Part shown: positions 18,629 to 26,557 of the stretch, in pieces
Layout: each line of letters starts with the position of its first letter
Numbering within the stretch: position 1 is the stretch's first letter
NCBI GenBank assembly: GCA_014192625.1
Contig: BJHM01000002.1
Coordinates: 1-64,000, forward strand
DNA: 64,000 bases
Direction: 5' to 3'
DNA from: Planctomycetota bacterium
GTDB lineage: Bacteria > Planctomycetota > UBA1135 > UBA2386
Made by a program: the position numbers and the translations under genes
The notes under the pieces: model-generated
Database searches by the model: none
What the model was told of the DNA's origin: nothing
What the model saw: the letters and a program-made list of their open reading frames with translations, nothing else

Positions 18629-19608
18629 GACAGGCCTTCTTCCTCGGCGAGCCCGAGCATCAGGTTCATGTTCTGTAGCGCTTGACCTGAGGCACCCTTT
18701 TGCAGGTTGTCGATCACCGAAGTGATCACGAGCTGGTTGCCGCACGCAGCCACCGCGATATGGCACTGGTTGTTGTTCTGCACGAGTCGCAGTTCGGGTT
18801 GACCTGTGGCGTAGACTTTTACGAACCGCTCGTTTTCGTAGTGTTCTTGCAGGCAACTGCGCGCGGCATCGGCGGTGATGCCCAATCGCGGTGTTGCGTA
18901 GATCGTGCTGAGCATGCCGCGAAACAGCGGCAGTAGATGTGGCACGAAGACGATGCGATCGGTGCCGGCTTCCTGGTGAATCTCGGGGAGGTGGCGGTGC
19001 GTGCCTACCCCATAGGCGCAGAAGTTCTCGTGCACATTGCCGAAGTGGGTGCGTTCGCTCGGCGTCTTGCCTGCGCCCGATGTGCCGCTCTTGCTATCGG
19101 CGATGATCGGTGCATGTTCGTCGAGCAGCTGCTGCTGAAGTAGCGGTAGGAGCGGCAGCAAAATCGAGGTTGGATAGCAGCCTGGGTTGGCGACCAGTTG
19201 CGCGTCGCGGATTTTGTCGCGCGCGAGCTCCGTGAGGCCATAGACGGCTTTTGCGAGCAGCTCTGGGGCGGGGTGAGGCGCGCCGTAGGTCGTGTGGTAG
19301 GTCGTTGCCGAACGAAGGCGGAAATCGGCTGACAGGTCTACGACCTTGCAGCCGCTTGCGAGTGCAACCTTGGCTACTTCGCTCGCAGCACCATGTGGCG
19401 TGCAGAGAAATGCGCCATCGCAATGCGAAAGCTGCGCAAGATCGAGCGGCGCGATGACCGGGTCACCAGGGAACTGTGGTGGCTCGGGCTTTGTGCCGCT
19501 ACGCGCGGTCATGATTTCAGTAGCCCGCATACTTTGGTGCGAGGCCAACAAGCGGAGCAGTTCGCGCCCCGTGTAGCCAGACGCTCCGATGATGGCGACC
19601 TGCTTCAT
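18625..19608 (-). CDS. argC: N-acetyl-gamma-glutamyl-phosphate reductase
   Basis: NADPH-dependent reduction of acetylglutamyl phosphate; 327 residues. N-terminal Rossmann loop VAIIGASGYTGRELLRLL, catalytic Cys in QLVANPGCYPTSILLPLL, the GKTPSERTHFGNVHENF stretch and the catalytic His region HRHLPEIHQE. ATG 19608 lies 14 bp after the argR stop, so argR and argC are in one transcript. Codes close to the common 310-345-residue length. Confidence 0.95.
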   Translation of the reverse strand: MKQVAIIGASGYTGRELLRLLASHQSMRATEIMTARSGTKPEPPQFPGDPVIAPLDLAQLSHCDGAFLCTPHGAASEVAKVALASGCKVVDLSADFRLRSATTYHTTYGAPHPAPELLAKAVYGLTELARDKIRDAQLVANPGCYPTSILLPLLPLLQQQLLDEHAPIIADSKSGTSGAGKTPSERTHFGNVHENFCAYGVGTHRHLPEIHQEAGTDRIVFVPHLLPLFRGMLSTIYATPRLGITADAARSCLQEHYENERFVKVYATGQPELRLVQNNNQCHIAVAACGNQLVITSVIDNLQKGASGQALQNMNLMLGLAEEEGLS

Positions 19609-19622
19609 GGTGCGCTTTAGAC

Positions 19623-20132
19623 TCACGAAGTTGCGACCTCGCGATGCATGGCGCGCATCTGCAGCAGACGTTTTTGTAGTGCGCGGGCCCTTGCTGCGTC
19701 GGTGCAGACCATCAAGAGTGTGTCGTCGCCAGCAATCGTGCCGACGACCGATGCCCACTCCTCCTGCTGCTCGGCGGCGCGATCGAGCGCAACGCCAAGT
19801 GCTTGTGCGCCGCCAGCCGGGGTCTTTAGCACGACAAGATTTTGCGCCGCGGTTGCGGAGCGCAACCACGTCTGCACCGCGTGCCAAAGGCTCGACCCTG
19901 CCGAGGTCGGGGCCAGAGTCGCTGTGCTGGGTAGCTCGTAGCCGGCCTTGCCCTTCACTACGCCGAGATCGCGCAGGTCGCGCGACAGCGTCGCTTGATT
20001 GACCTCGAGGTCGTCCTCCGTGAGCAGCTCTTGTAGCTCGGCTTGGTTTTTTACGCGTTGCTGCGTGAGCAGCGAGAGGATTCGCTGGCGGCGCGACTCA
20101 CGGTTGTCTTGGGCGTTTTGGCGAGCTTGCAT
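19623..20132 (-). CDS. argR: Arginine repressor
   Basis: 169-residue DNA-binding regulator, ArgR/AhrC family. The N-terminal winged helix shows RRQRILSLLTQQRVKNQAEL and VNQATLSRDLRDLGVVK (recognition helix, the SRDL signature). The C-terminal oligomerisation and arginine-binding domain includes VGTIAGDDTLLMVCTD (the conserved GD/GDD loop). ATG 20132 is taken because upstream codons consist of operator sequence; even so the proximal ARG box covers the start codon. Being first in argRCBDF behind its own operator implies autoregulation. Confidence 0.93.
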   Translation of the reverse strand: MQARQNAQDNRESRRQRILSLLTQQRVKNQAELQELLTEDDLEVNQATLSRDLRDLGVVKGKAGYELPSTATLAPTSAGSSLWHAVQTWLRSATAAQNLVVLKTPAGGAQALGVALDRAAEQQEEWASVVGTIAGDDTLLMVCTDAARARALQKRLLQMRAMHREVATS

Positions 20133-20161
20133 AAGTATGCGTTGGCAGCGCATAAGTATGC
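20129..20161 (-). promoter_or_regulatory. Twin ArgR operator at argR, overlapping its start codon
   Basis: Two identical palindromes GCATAAGTATGC at 20129-20140 and 20150-20161, 21 bp apart, mirroring the argG operator. The proximal box contains the argR ATG (20130-20132). This supports autorepression of argRCBDF. Confidence 0.85.
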
Positions 20162-20180
20162 ATCGGCATCCTGAGGTCAA
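20153..20180 (-). promoter_or_regulatory. argRCBDF promoter
   Basis: Minus-strand TTGACC (20175-20180) is followed after 16 bases by TACTTA (20153-20158), which lies inside the distal ARG box. Same design as the argG promoter. It predicts a very short 5' leader before ATG 20132. Confidence 0.5.
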
Positions 20181-20202
20181 GCCCTAAGCGCGAAATCATG
20201 CG

Positions 20203-20418
20203 TTACTTCCTGCGCGCGCTGCCGGTGCGCCCCCGGTTTCGTCGCAGCCGGTTGGTTCCGCCGCGTGCGTAGGCAGCAGCGCCTCGTTCTCGGTGACGGC
20301 GAGCGGCACCGCGCCGTTTGCGTATCAGTGGCAAAAGAATGGCGCGGTGCGCGGCAGTTGGGCGCCGAGTCTTTCGCCGCAGCCAGCTATGCGAAGCGCC
20401 GCACACGGTGAGTCATGA
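20203..20418 (+). pseudogene. Remnant of an Ig-like domain from a large surface protein
   Basis: In the frame ending at TGA 20416-20418 the sequence reads PPVSSQPVGSAACVGSSASF and then SVTASGTAPFAYQWQKNGA, which is one Ig-like repeat with the typical Cys and the YQWxKNG strand. There is no start codon, signal peptide or second repeat, and the frame decays after NGA. It is therefore a broken fragment in the gap between argR and the DUF218 gene; the rest of that 306-bp gap shows nothing else. Confidence 0.65.
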
Positions 20419-20486
20419 TGCGTTGATCATCCACCCAGCGAAGGTGCGCGGGGCGCAGGTCCGCACATTCGGCGACGGCCGGTCTG

Positions 20487-21236
20487 CTATGTGCCGTGCC
20501 GCAGTCGGTAGTAGGAGAGGCCGCAGATCTCATGGAGTGCCCAGCTGGTATCCTTCAGAGCGCTCCACTGCGGAATCAGGCTCTGCAGGCCCTGGTAAGG
20601 CGCATCGCGGAACGCAGTGGGGGCTGGGATCACGTGGATGCCGAATCGCTCAAAGCTGGCCTTGGCGCGCGGTTCGTGCCAGGCACTGGTGACCAGAAAT
20701 ACGGTCTGCTTGTTGTCCTTCGTTAGCAAGTCTGCTGAGAACTGGGCGTTTTCAGATGTGTTGGCCGACTGTTCCTCGACCCACCGCACCGGGACCGTGA
20801 ACTCTTCCTGCAGTGTTTTTCGCATCAGCGCGGCGAGCGATGGGGTCGCTACGTTTGGCTTGCCGCCGCTGACCAGAACCGGCAATTGCGTGCGCTTATT
20901 TAGCGCGGCTGCGTAGCGCACCCGCTGCATCGTTACTTGGCCGATTACCGCGCCGTCGTATTCGCGGCCATCGCAGTCGGCTTCGGCGCCGAGCACGACG
21001 ATGGCGTCGGCGGTGGGCAATGTGCCGGTAGATGGCAGCGGCAGGTCATTCTGCAGGGTGCCGAGCAGCCAGCCCGCAAAGATTGGTGTCGAGGCGAGCC
21101 ATAGCCACAAGCAAGCCGTCACGAACAATACGCGGGCAAGTCTTGGGAATGGCGAACGCAGCAGCACGCCAATCAACAGCAAGACTAAAACGGAGCCGGG
21201 TGGTAGGACCAAATACTCAAAGACTTGACGCAGCAT
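20487..21236 (-). CDS. DUF218 / YdcF-ElyC-SanA family membrane protein
   Basis: 249 residues. Two N-terminal hydrophobic segments (YLVLPPGSVLVLLLIGVLL and VLFVTACLWLWLASTPIFAG) precede the DUF218 domain: DAIVVLGAEADCDGREYDGA, RVRYAAALNKRTQLPVLVSG, the glycine-Lys motif SGGKPN, SANTSENAQFSADLL and FLVTSAWHEPRAKASFERFG. Family members such as ElyC and SanA affect envelope integrity and lipid-carrier metabolism, but the reaction is unsettled. ATG 21236 starts the first membrane segment; the longer frame adds MQRPPARLKSI only. Confidence 0.8.
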   Translation of the reverse strand: MLRQVFEYLVLPPGSVLVLLLIGVLLRSPFPRLARVLFVTACLWLWLASTPIFAGWLLGTLQNDLPLPSTGTLPTADAIVVLGAEADCDGREYDGAVIGQVTMQRVRYAAALNKRTQLPVLVSGGKPNVATPSLAALMRKTLQEEFTVPVRWVEEQSANTSENAQFSADLLTKDNKQTVFLVTSAWHEPRAKASFERFGIHVIPAPTAFRDAPYQGLQSLIPQWSALKDTSWALHEICGLSYYRLRHGT

Positions 21237-21616
21237 GATGCTTTTGAGTCTAGCAGGCGGGCGCTGCATTCAGCTTGCCAACGCTCCTGTGACGGCCATG
21301 GATCTTTGCTCCAAGCTAAGCACTAAATCGAAGTTCTGACTTCGACCCTGAGTGGGCCACTCATCGATCGCATTTTTGAACGCTCCCGACAACGCGGCGA
21401 CGCGCAACTGCAAGATGTTTGCGATGCGGAGCAACACCGAGCGATTGGCGCGCGGGCAATCGGGTGCTGCACCTTGCGGGCGGGTTTTGCAGGTTGGTGC
21501 TGCACGCTGCGAGTGCGGAGGCAGCCCCGTAACTCGCAGCAAAGGCGTAAAGGCAGCCGATCTGCTGCCGCGTGCCAGCCGATCTGCTGCCGCGTGCCTG
21601 CCGATTGGCTAGCGGC
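21237..21616. other. 380-bp gene-free stretch with two adjacent hairpins and a 22-bp tandem repeat
   Basis: A 7-bp stem TCGAAGT-tctg-ACTTCGA (21328-21345) is followed four bases later by a 5-bp stem GAGTG-ggc-CACTC (21350-21362). Further on, a 22-base unit beginning AGCCGATCTGCTGCC is repeated exactly twice (21555-21576, 21577-21598) with a partial third copy. A 90-codon minus-strand frame (21270-21542) crosses the hairpins but has no recognisable family. No T-runs follow the stems, so terminator function is unproven. Confidence 0.55.
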
Positions 21617-22237
21617 TTAGCCCTTCTTCGCTTCTTTCTTTGCTTCTTTCTTTGCTTCCGGCAACACGAACTTGACGGCCGCGTCTAGCCCGTGGGGGCC
21701 CCAGTGCATAGAGAACGTGCCGTTGCTCGGGTTCTGTTTGTCGACCTCGATTGCAAGGACCATCGTCTTCGCAGGTTCTTTGAGGCTGTCCTTGTGGAGT
21801 GCAAGCGGGATCATGACACCGCCCTTCCAGTCATCGGCGGCGAACGGCATCAGGCCCTGCTTCATCGCTTCGGATGCGCCGAAGACCATCAAGTGGAAGT
21901 TGCCATCCTTGTCGCAATGCAGCCCTAAGAAGTAGGCGCCAGCTTCGAGTCGCTTGCCGCCGATCTCCATCGCAATGCTGGTGTCAAGCGATGTCCACCA
22001 GTTCTTGCCAAGGCGCAGGTTCTTGTCGCGCAGCTTGTCGAGCATCTGGTTGTAGTCATCCTTCCACACGGGGCCGCTGTAGGAGATCGCCGCGCCGACG
22101 GTCATCGCGTCGCTAAACAGGAAGACGGATGAACCCCTCCGGTCTGGATCGGGGCCGCCGAAAACCTGAATCTGCGCTTTCAGTGATGGGGTGAAGGACA
22201 GGAATGCTGCCAGCGCAGCAATGCGAAGTAGGCTCAT
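21617..22237 (-). CDS. Secreted DUF2911-like protein with Lys-rich tail
   Basis: 206 residues with a Sec signal (MSLLRIAALAAFLSFTPSLKAQ). The body resembles DUF2911: YSGPVWKDDYNQMLDKLRDK, LGKNWWTSLDTSIAMEIGGK and LEAGAYFLGLHCDKDGNFHL correspond to the family's pattern of an added-Gly/Tyr 'lpaGtYsL' strand. No catalytic residues are known for this family. The C-terminus EAKKEAKKEAKK comes from a 12-bp DNA repeat (about 21628-21659), which may vary in copy number. Not linked by spacing to its neighbours. Confidence 0.65.
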   Translation of the reverse strand: MSLLRIAALAAFLSFTPSLKAQIQVFGGPDPDRRGSSVFLFSDAMTVGAAISYSGPVWKDDYNQMLDKLRDKNLRLGKNWWTSLDTSIAMEIGGKRLEAGAYFLGLHCDKDGNFHLMVFGASEAMKQGLMPFAADDWKGGVMIPLALHKDSLKEPAKTMVLAIEVDKQNPSNGTFSMHWGPHGLDAAVKFVLPEAKKEAKKEAKKG

Positions 22238-22314
22238 AAAAGAATCCAGCTGTAGTAAGTGAGAAGTAGGGGCTAGCCAAAGAATCTATGGTCTGCCTCG
22301 CAGGAGGCAATAGC

Positions 22315-23562
22315 TCACTTCACCAGCACTTCACCAAGGGACGCGAGGAAGTAGTCCACTTCGCCTGCTGTGTTGTAGTTCAGCATGCCGACGCGCAGCA
22401 CGCCAAGCGGTTCGAGTCCGAGTGCGCGACTGAGGGCGAGCGCATAGTTGTTGCCAGCCCAGCAAAATACGCCTCGCGCGGCAAGCCCAAGGCAGATGTC
22501 ACGAGGACTCAGTTCGCGGTGCACGAACGAGACGGTCGAGCAGCGTTGCTTTTGCCGGTCTATCACGGGGAGGCCGATCACGCGCACAGAGTCGATCGCT
22601 GTTAGCCCCGCCAGTAAGCGTGCGCACAGAGTTTGTTCGTGCGCAAAGGTGGCGGCGAACGCTGCGTCGAGAAGTTGCCGCCGATCCCTGGTCGCAAGAC
22701 CGAGTTCGCGGCCGATATCAGCTAGGTAACCAATCGCCGCGAGGCCGCCCGCGATCGCCTCGAAGTTGGCCGTTCCCGTCTGCCATTTCTCAGGTCCTTC
22801 GCTTGGCGAGGTGCGAACTTTGTATGCGTCGAGTTGCTCAAGTAGTGCGCCCTTGCCCCAGAGCACGCCAAGGTGAGGTCCGTAAAACTTGTAGGCCGAA
22901 CAGACCAAGAAGTCGCAGCCCAGTGCCTGCACGTCGACTCTTGCGTGCGGCGCGTAATGCACGGCATCGACGAAGGTGAGCGCCCCGCATTGCCGCGCGC
23001 GCGCTGCGATCTGCGCGATCGGATGAATCGTGCCGGATAGGTTAGAGGCCGCGCCGACGGCTACCAGCCGGGTGCGCGTCGACAGTTTGCGTTCGAAATC
23101 GGCGAGGTCGAGCGTGGTGTCAGCATTGACGGCGATGCGGTGTACCGTGACACCGGCATCGCGTGCGGCAAGCACCCATGGCATGACGTTGGCATCGTGG
23201 TCGCTATCCGTCACCAGGATTTCATCGCCCTGCCGCCAGGTCTTTGCGAGCGCACGCGACAGGTGAAACGTCAGCGTGGTCATGTTTGGGCCAAACACGA
23301 TCTCGTGTTCAGCGCCGCCGACGAAGTCTGCAAAGGCAGCGCGTGCGTCATTGCACAAGGCATCGGTCTCCAGCGAGGTCGCAAACGGGCCGCCGTGGTT
23401 GCCGTTGTGAAACAGCAAATAGTCGCTCACCGCATCGGCGACCCGCTGCGGCACTTGACTGCCAGCCGGGCCATCAAAAAACACCGCGCGTTGGCCCGCG
23501 TGTTGGCGAAGTAGAGCTGGGAATTGCAGCCGCAGTGATTCGACGTTCAGTGGCCGGTCCAT
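22315..23562 (-). CDS. Cysteine desulfurase-like PLP enzyme (class V, VC1184 subfamily)
   Basis: 415-residue class V aminotransferase-fold enzyme. RAVFFDGPAGSQVPQRVADA opens the fold, VFGPNMTTLTFHLSRALAKT and EILVTDSDHDANVMPWVLAA bind cofactor, and the PLP lysine lies in DFLVCSAYKFYGPHLGVLWG. That motif and ALTFVDAVHYAPHARVDVQA fit the VC1184-type cysteine-desulfurase-like subfamily rather than housekeeping IscS/SufS. No scaffold or sulfur-carrier genes lie nearby, so the substrate is open. ATG 23562 is preferred over 23589. Divergent from the TPR-like gene by 32 bp. Confidence 0.85.
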   Translation of the reverse strand: MDRPLNVESLRLQFPALLRQHAGQRAVFFDGPAGSQVPQRVADAVSDYLLFHNGNHGGPFATSLETDALCNDARAAFADFVGGAEHEIVFGPNMTTLTFHLSRALAKTWRQGDEILVTDSDHDANVMPWVLAARDAGVTVHRIAVNADTTLDLADFERKLSTRTRLVAVGAASNLSGTIHPIAQIAARARQCGALTFVDAVHYAPHARVDVQALGCDFLVCSAYKFYGPHLGVLWGKGALLEQLDAYKVRTSPSEGPEKWQTGTANFEAIAGGLAAIGYLADIGRELGLATRDRRQLLDAAFAATFAHEQTLCARLLAGLTAIDSVRVIGLPVIDRQKQRCSTVSFVHRELSPRDICLGLAARGVFCWAGNNYALALSRALGLEPLGVLRVGMLNYNTAGEVDYFLASLGEVLVK

Positions 23563-23594
23563 CACGTTGAGGCTACTGTCAACTGCCAATCAAC

Positions 23595-25580
23595 ATGGCT
23601 TTGTTCCGCTTTAAGAAACCTGACGACCTATCAGCCCTAAGCTCCGCTCCCAATCCTGCGGTGCAGCCGGTGTTTCCGGCCGCGCCCGAGGCTGCCGGTC
23701 AAACGGTCGCAGCAGGCAAGGATGCGGCGCCGACCGTGACCGTGCTGGACTCATTTGGCCGGGCGATTCAGTTGCCGCGCGAGCAATGGCGCAAGGAAGT
23801 GCTGCCCAAAATGGTGGAGGGCACGGCGCGCGATCCGCAGCGGCTGGCCGCCCTGGTGTTGCAATGCTTGCGCGATGGCTTGGCAGTGGAAGTGCTGCCG
23901 GCAGCATTGCGCCTCGCTGCGGTGGATCCAGACATTGAGCGCAGCCTCGCAGTGCTCGCCGCGGTGCAGCGTGAGATCGGTGACTTGGATGACTCGGCGA
24001 GGACGTTGCAGGAATTGCAGCAGAAGAGGCCGCAGTCATTGGCGGCATTGGTCGGGCTCGCATTGCTGCGTGAAAAGGCGGGCCAACGCTCGGCAGGCCT
24101 GGCACTGCTTTGGGATGCATTGCAAATCGACGCCAATTATCCCGACGCGTTACACGGTTGGCTGCAATGGGAGAGCGAGCGAGTCGGCGACGCGGGCTTT
24201 AGCGCGTCACTCGACACGGCGTGCAACCTGCCGAAATCCTGGCGCGCCCGGCTGTGGCGTGCAAGGCGCGCATTCGAGCAGCAGCGCATCGACGAGGGCA
24301 TCGCCGAGTTGCGCGCGGTGTTTGAGATTGCTGGCGACGATTCGGACGCGCTGACCATGGCGGCGGGCGATCTGCTGCGCGTCAAGCGGCAAGACCTGAT
24401 CGCGGAAATGGTGCTGCCGCGCTACCGCATCGAACGACATCATCCCAACATCGGCGTGCTGCTGCTGGAGCACTTCGCGGCAACAAAACAGCCGGTGCTC
24501 GGTGAGCAAATGCTGCACGAGTTGCGCGTGCGCTTCCCGCGGATGCTCGACGCGCAGGTGGCACGCTTTGACCAGGTGTTCACGCGCATGGCGGCGCCTG
24601 CTGAGGAGACGGATCCTAGCGCATCATCCAGGATCACTCTGTATCGCCTCGACCGGCCGCTGTGGTTTGCCGCGATCGGCGAACCGGAGTGGATGTTGCC
24701 CAAGAAAGCCAGCGGCGCGCGCCGCGTGTTGTTCGCTGCCCTGTCAGTGCCGTTGTCCGCTGGCCCGCAAGATCAGGCGCGCGCTGAAGAGGCGGGTCGC
24801 CTGTCGCGCTCGGTCCCGTTGTTCCTCGCCGAAAAGTTGTGGTTGCTCTCACCGCTGTGCGGAAGTGTGGTCATGCCGGTTGCCGGGAGCGGTGGCTTTG
24901 TTGTGTCGGCGGTGCCGTGGGCCGAGGAACGGTTGGTGGACCTCATGTCAGCAGCTGATCGGCAGCAGATATTGCTGGTGAGCGGCAAAGTCTCCATCGA
25001 AGATCAAAAACGTCGCATCGACCTGTGGGTCTATGACTGCAATAAGCGGCAGCGCATCGGCCACGTCATGGCCGAGAGTGGTGCGGAGAAGAATGCGCTG
25101 GTGCTGCAGCCGCTGCTCGCCGAACTGGCGACGATCCTTGGCATACCACCGATCCAGCAACCACCGTTTGGCAACGACCTGTGGTGGGAGCGTTATTCGA
25201 TTGGGCTAGCGCAGGTCGCCGCGTTGGTAATCGCGCAAATCGGCTCGATGCCAAAGGACCGGATCCACGGTCAGCGCGCGATTCTCGAATGGTTGCTCGC
25301 CATGTCGCTAGAGGAACCGCGTTGGGCACCGGCCAAGCTGGCACTTGCAGCGGGCATCTGCGCCGACGCGGCGATTGGCTCGCATGTCTACAGCGAATTG
25401 GCGGCACCATTTGCCGAGCTGTTTCGCATTGAGCCCCATCAGAGTCCGTTTGCAAAGGCTGCGGTCAAACCACTCAAGGTGCTCGGTCTGTTGCCGGTTT
25501 GGCAACAGCGTCGCGCAGAGATCCTCGCGGGTGGCGGCGCAGACTACCTTGCCTGGGTGCAGCGCATCGAGAACTCGTAG
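23595..25580 (+). CDS. Large TPR-like protein of unknown function
   Basis: 661 residues, no signal peptide. The N-terminus has a basic start (MALFRFKKPDD) and a Pro/Ala linker to residue 48. Residues about 85-330 are helical pairs of tetratricopeptide type (ERSLAVLAAVQREIGDLDDS, LAALVGLALLREKAGQRSAG, ALTMAAGDLLRVKRQDLIAE). The C-terminal 300 residues (VLFAALSVPLSAGPQDQARA, ILLVSGKVSIEDQKRRIDLW, LQPLLAELATILGIPP) form a domain I cannot name. It may be a cytoplasmic adaptor or regulator; no neighbour suggests a pathway. Confidence 0.65.
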   Translation: MALFRFKKPDDLSALSSAPNPAVQPVFPAAPEAAGQTVAAGKDAAPTVTVLDSFGRAIQLPREQWRKEVLPKMVEGTARDPQRLAALVLQCLRDGLAVEVLPAALRLAAVDPDIERSLAVLAAVQREIGDLDDSARTLQELQQKRPQSLAALVGLALLREKAGQRSAGLALLWDALQIDANYPDALHGWLQWESERVGDAGFSASLDTACNLPKSWRARLWRARRAFEQQRIDEGIAELRAVFEIAGDDSDALTMAAGDLLRVKRQDLIAEMVLPRYRIERHHPNIGVLLLEHFAATKQPVLGEQMLHELRVRFPRMLDAQVARFDQVFTRMAAPAEETDPSASSRITLYRLDRPLWFAAIGEPEWMLPKKASGARRVLFAALSVPLSAGPQDQARAEEAGRLSRSVPLFLAEKLWLLSPLCGSVVMPVAGSGGFVVSAVPWAEERLVDLMSAADRQQILLVSGKVSIEDQKRRIDLWVYDCNKRQRIGHVMAESGAEKNALVLQPLLAELATILGIPPIQQPPFGNDLWWERYSIGLAQVAALVIAQIGSMPKDRIHGQRAILEWLLAMSLEEPRWAPAKLALAAGICADAAIGSHVYSELAAPFAELFRIEPHQSPFAKAAVKPLKVLGLLPVWQQRRAEILAGGGADYLAWVQRIENS

Positions 25581-25781
25581 CAGCTGGTCGGCGGTGTTTC
25601 GCTAAAGGCAAAAAGAGCAGCGGGGAAACGCTTGGCGCGAGCATTGCAGCCCCTTGCTGCCATGGCGGGCGAATGAGGCCAATGCGCGCCAATGGCGGGC
25701 AGCCCCCAGTGAGGCAGCTCTGGTATGGCGCCGCGCGGGACTGGGGCAGCCGTGCGCCTATTGGTGCATCGGCAGGTTTTT

Positions 25782-25979
25782 TTAGGGGATCAACTGCATC
25801 ACGAAAAAACCCACCAGCAGCACAATGAAGAGCAGGCAGGAAATCCCAAGAACGCGCTGACCGCGTGATGGGCGAGGTCCACCAGGCGCTCGCGACAAAA
25901 ATACAAACGCAGCAATGCCGGCAATCACTGCCAGTATCAAGCCCAAGAAAAACACGGCACAACCAATCCAAATGATCAT
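25782..25979 (-). CDS. Small two-helix membrane protein
   Basis: 65 residues: two hydrophobic segments (IIWIGCAVFFLGLILAVIAG and VLGISCLLFIVLLVGFFVMQ) joined by a basic loop (RAPGGPRPSRGQR). The composition is convincing for a real membrane protein, and no competing frame overlaps it. No family is recognised. The 200 bp between it and the TPR-like gene hold nothing identifiable. Confidence 0.55.
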   Translation of the reverse strand: MIIWIGCAVFFLGLILAVIAGIAAFVFLSRAPGGPRPSRGQRVLGISCLLFIVLLVGFFVMQLIP

Positions 25980-26103
25980 GGGTAGACCGAAAGACCAGCT
26001 GCCGGAGTCTTGTTCAACCGCGAGTCTGAAATCCAGCGCGGCGGACTAGGGCGTAAAAACAACCGATACTTAACGCTGCGAGTCGTAGCAGAAGGCGAAA
26101 AGA

Positions 26104-26165
26104 CTGCGCCACGCTTTTAGGCTGAAAGTTTGGCGCCAGCTAAGGGCCGTGGCGCAGAATTTTTT
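26104..26165 (+). terminator. Long inverted repeat with T-run: terminator or small structured RNA
   Basis: CTGCGCCACG (26104-26113) pairs perfectly with CGTGGCGCAG (26148-26157); the 34-base interior contains GGCGCC and could fold further. Directly after the stem comes AATTTTTT (26158-26165), as in an intrinsic terminator on the plus strand. No plus-strand gene ends nearby (nearest stop 25580), so it may be the 3' end of an unannotated small RNA. Confidence 0.55.
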
Positions 26166-26258
26166 GTTGAGCACATCGTCGGGTGTCCACCGCGAGAGCA
26201 AACCGCGAGCGTGTGCCGAGCATTCAACGGGATGTGATTTTGGCTGGTCTTGGCGGAT

Positions 26259-26286
26259 GTGATGGGGAGCCTGTGATGGGGAGCCT
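26259..26286. repeat. 14-bp tandem duplication
   Basis: GTGATGGGGAGCCT at 26259-26272 is repeated immediately at 26273-26286, followed by a further GTGA. It lies in gene-free DNA and looks like simple slippage. Confidence 0.8.
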
Positions 26287-26557
26287 GTGAGGCGGAATAC
26301 CTGCAGGCCGTGTGGTGGTTTTTTGATTTCCGCCGGTGCGAGCGGGTTTACGCAGCGCAGGTCGCTTCAGTGCAACCGCAGGATGTCATGCACCATTGGC
26401 CCACGAGCCGCGGCGGACCCTGTGCGCGTGGCCCGGGATTGCGCACCGTGGCGATGCAGCTGGCTTGCAACAGCGCGTGCTGGCCGTGCATTGGCGGCGC
26501 TGCCGTTGCTGGTGAAACTTGCGTGTGCGCCACATGCCGCAGAAGGCTTTGCATATT

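Larger units (their letters stand above)
25980..26557. other. 578-bp gene-free stretch
   Basis: Between the small membrane protein start and the MFS transporter stop there is no convincing gene. Plus-strand frames at 26287-26712 and 26310-26648 are shadows of the transporter frame with no family character. The stretch holds a 10-bp inverted repeat followed by a T-run (26104-26165) and a 14-bp tandem duplication (26259-26286), described separately. Confidence 0.6.

Noticed and set aside
21270-21542. 90-codon minus-strand frame
   Set aside because: No family resemblance, no ribosome site, and it spans two hairpins; kept only as an intergenic note.
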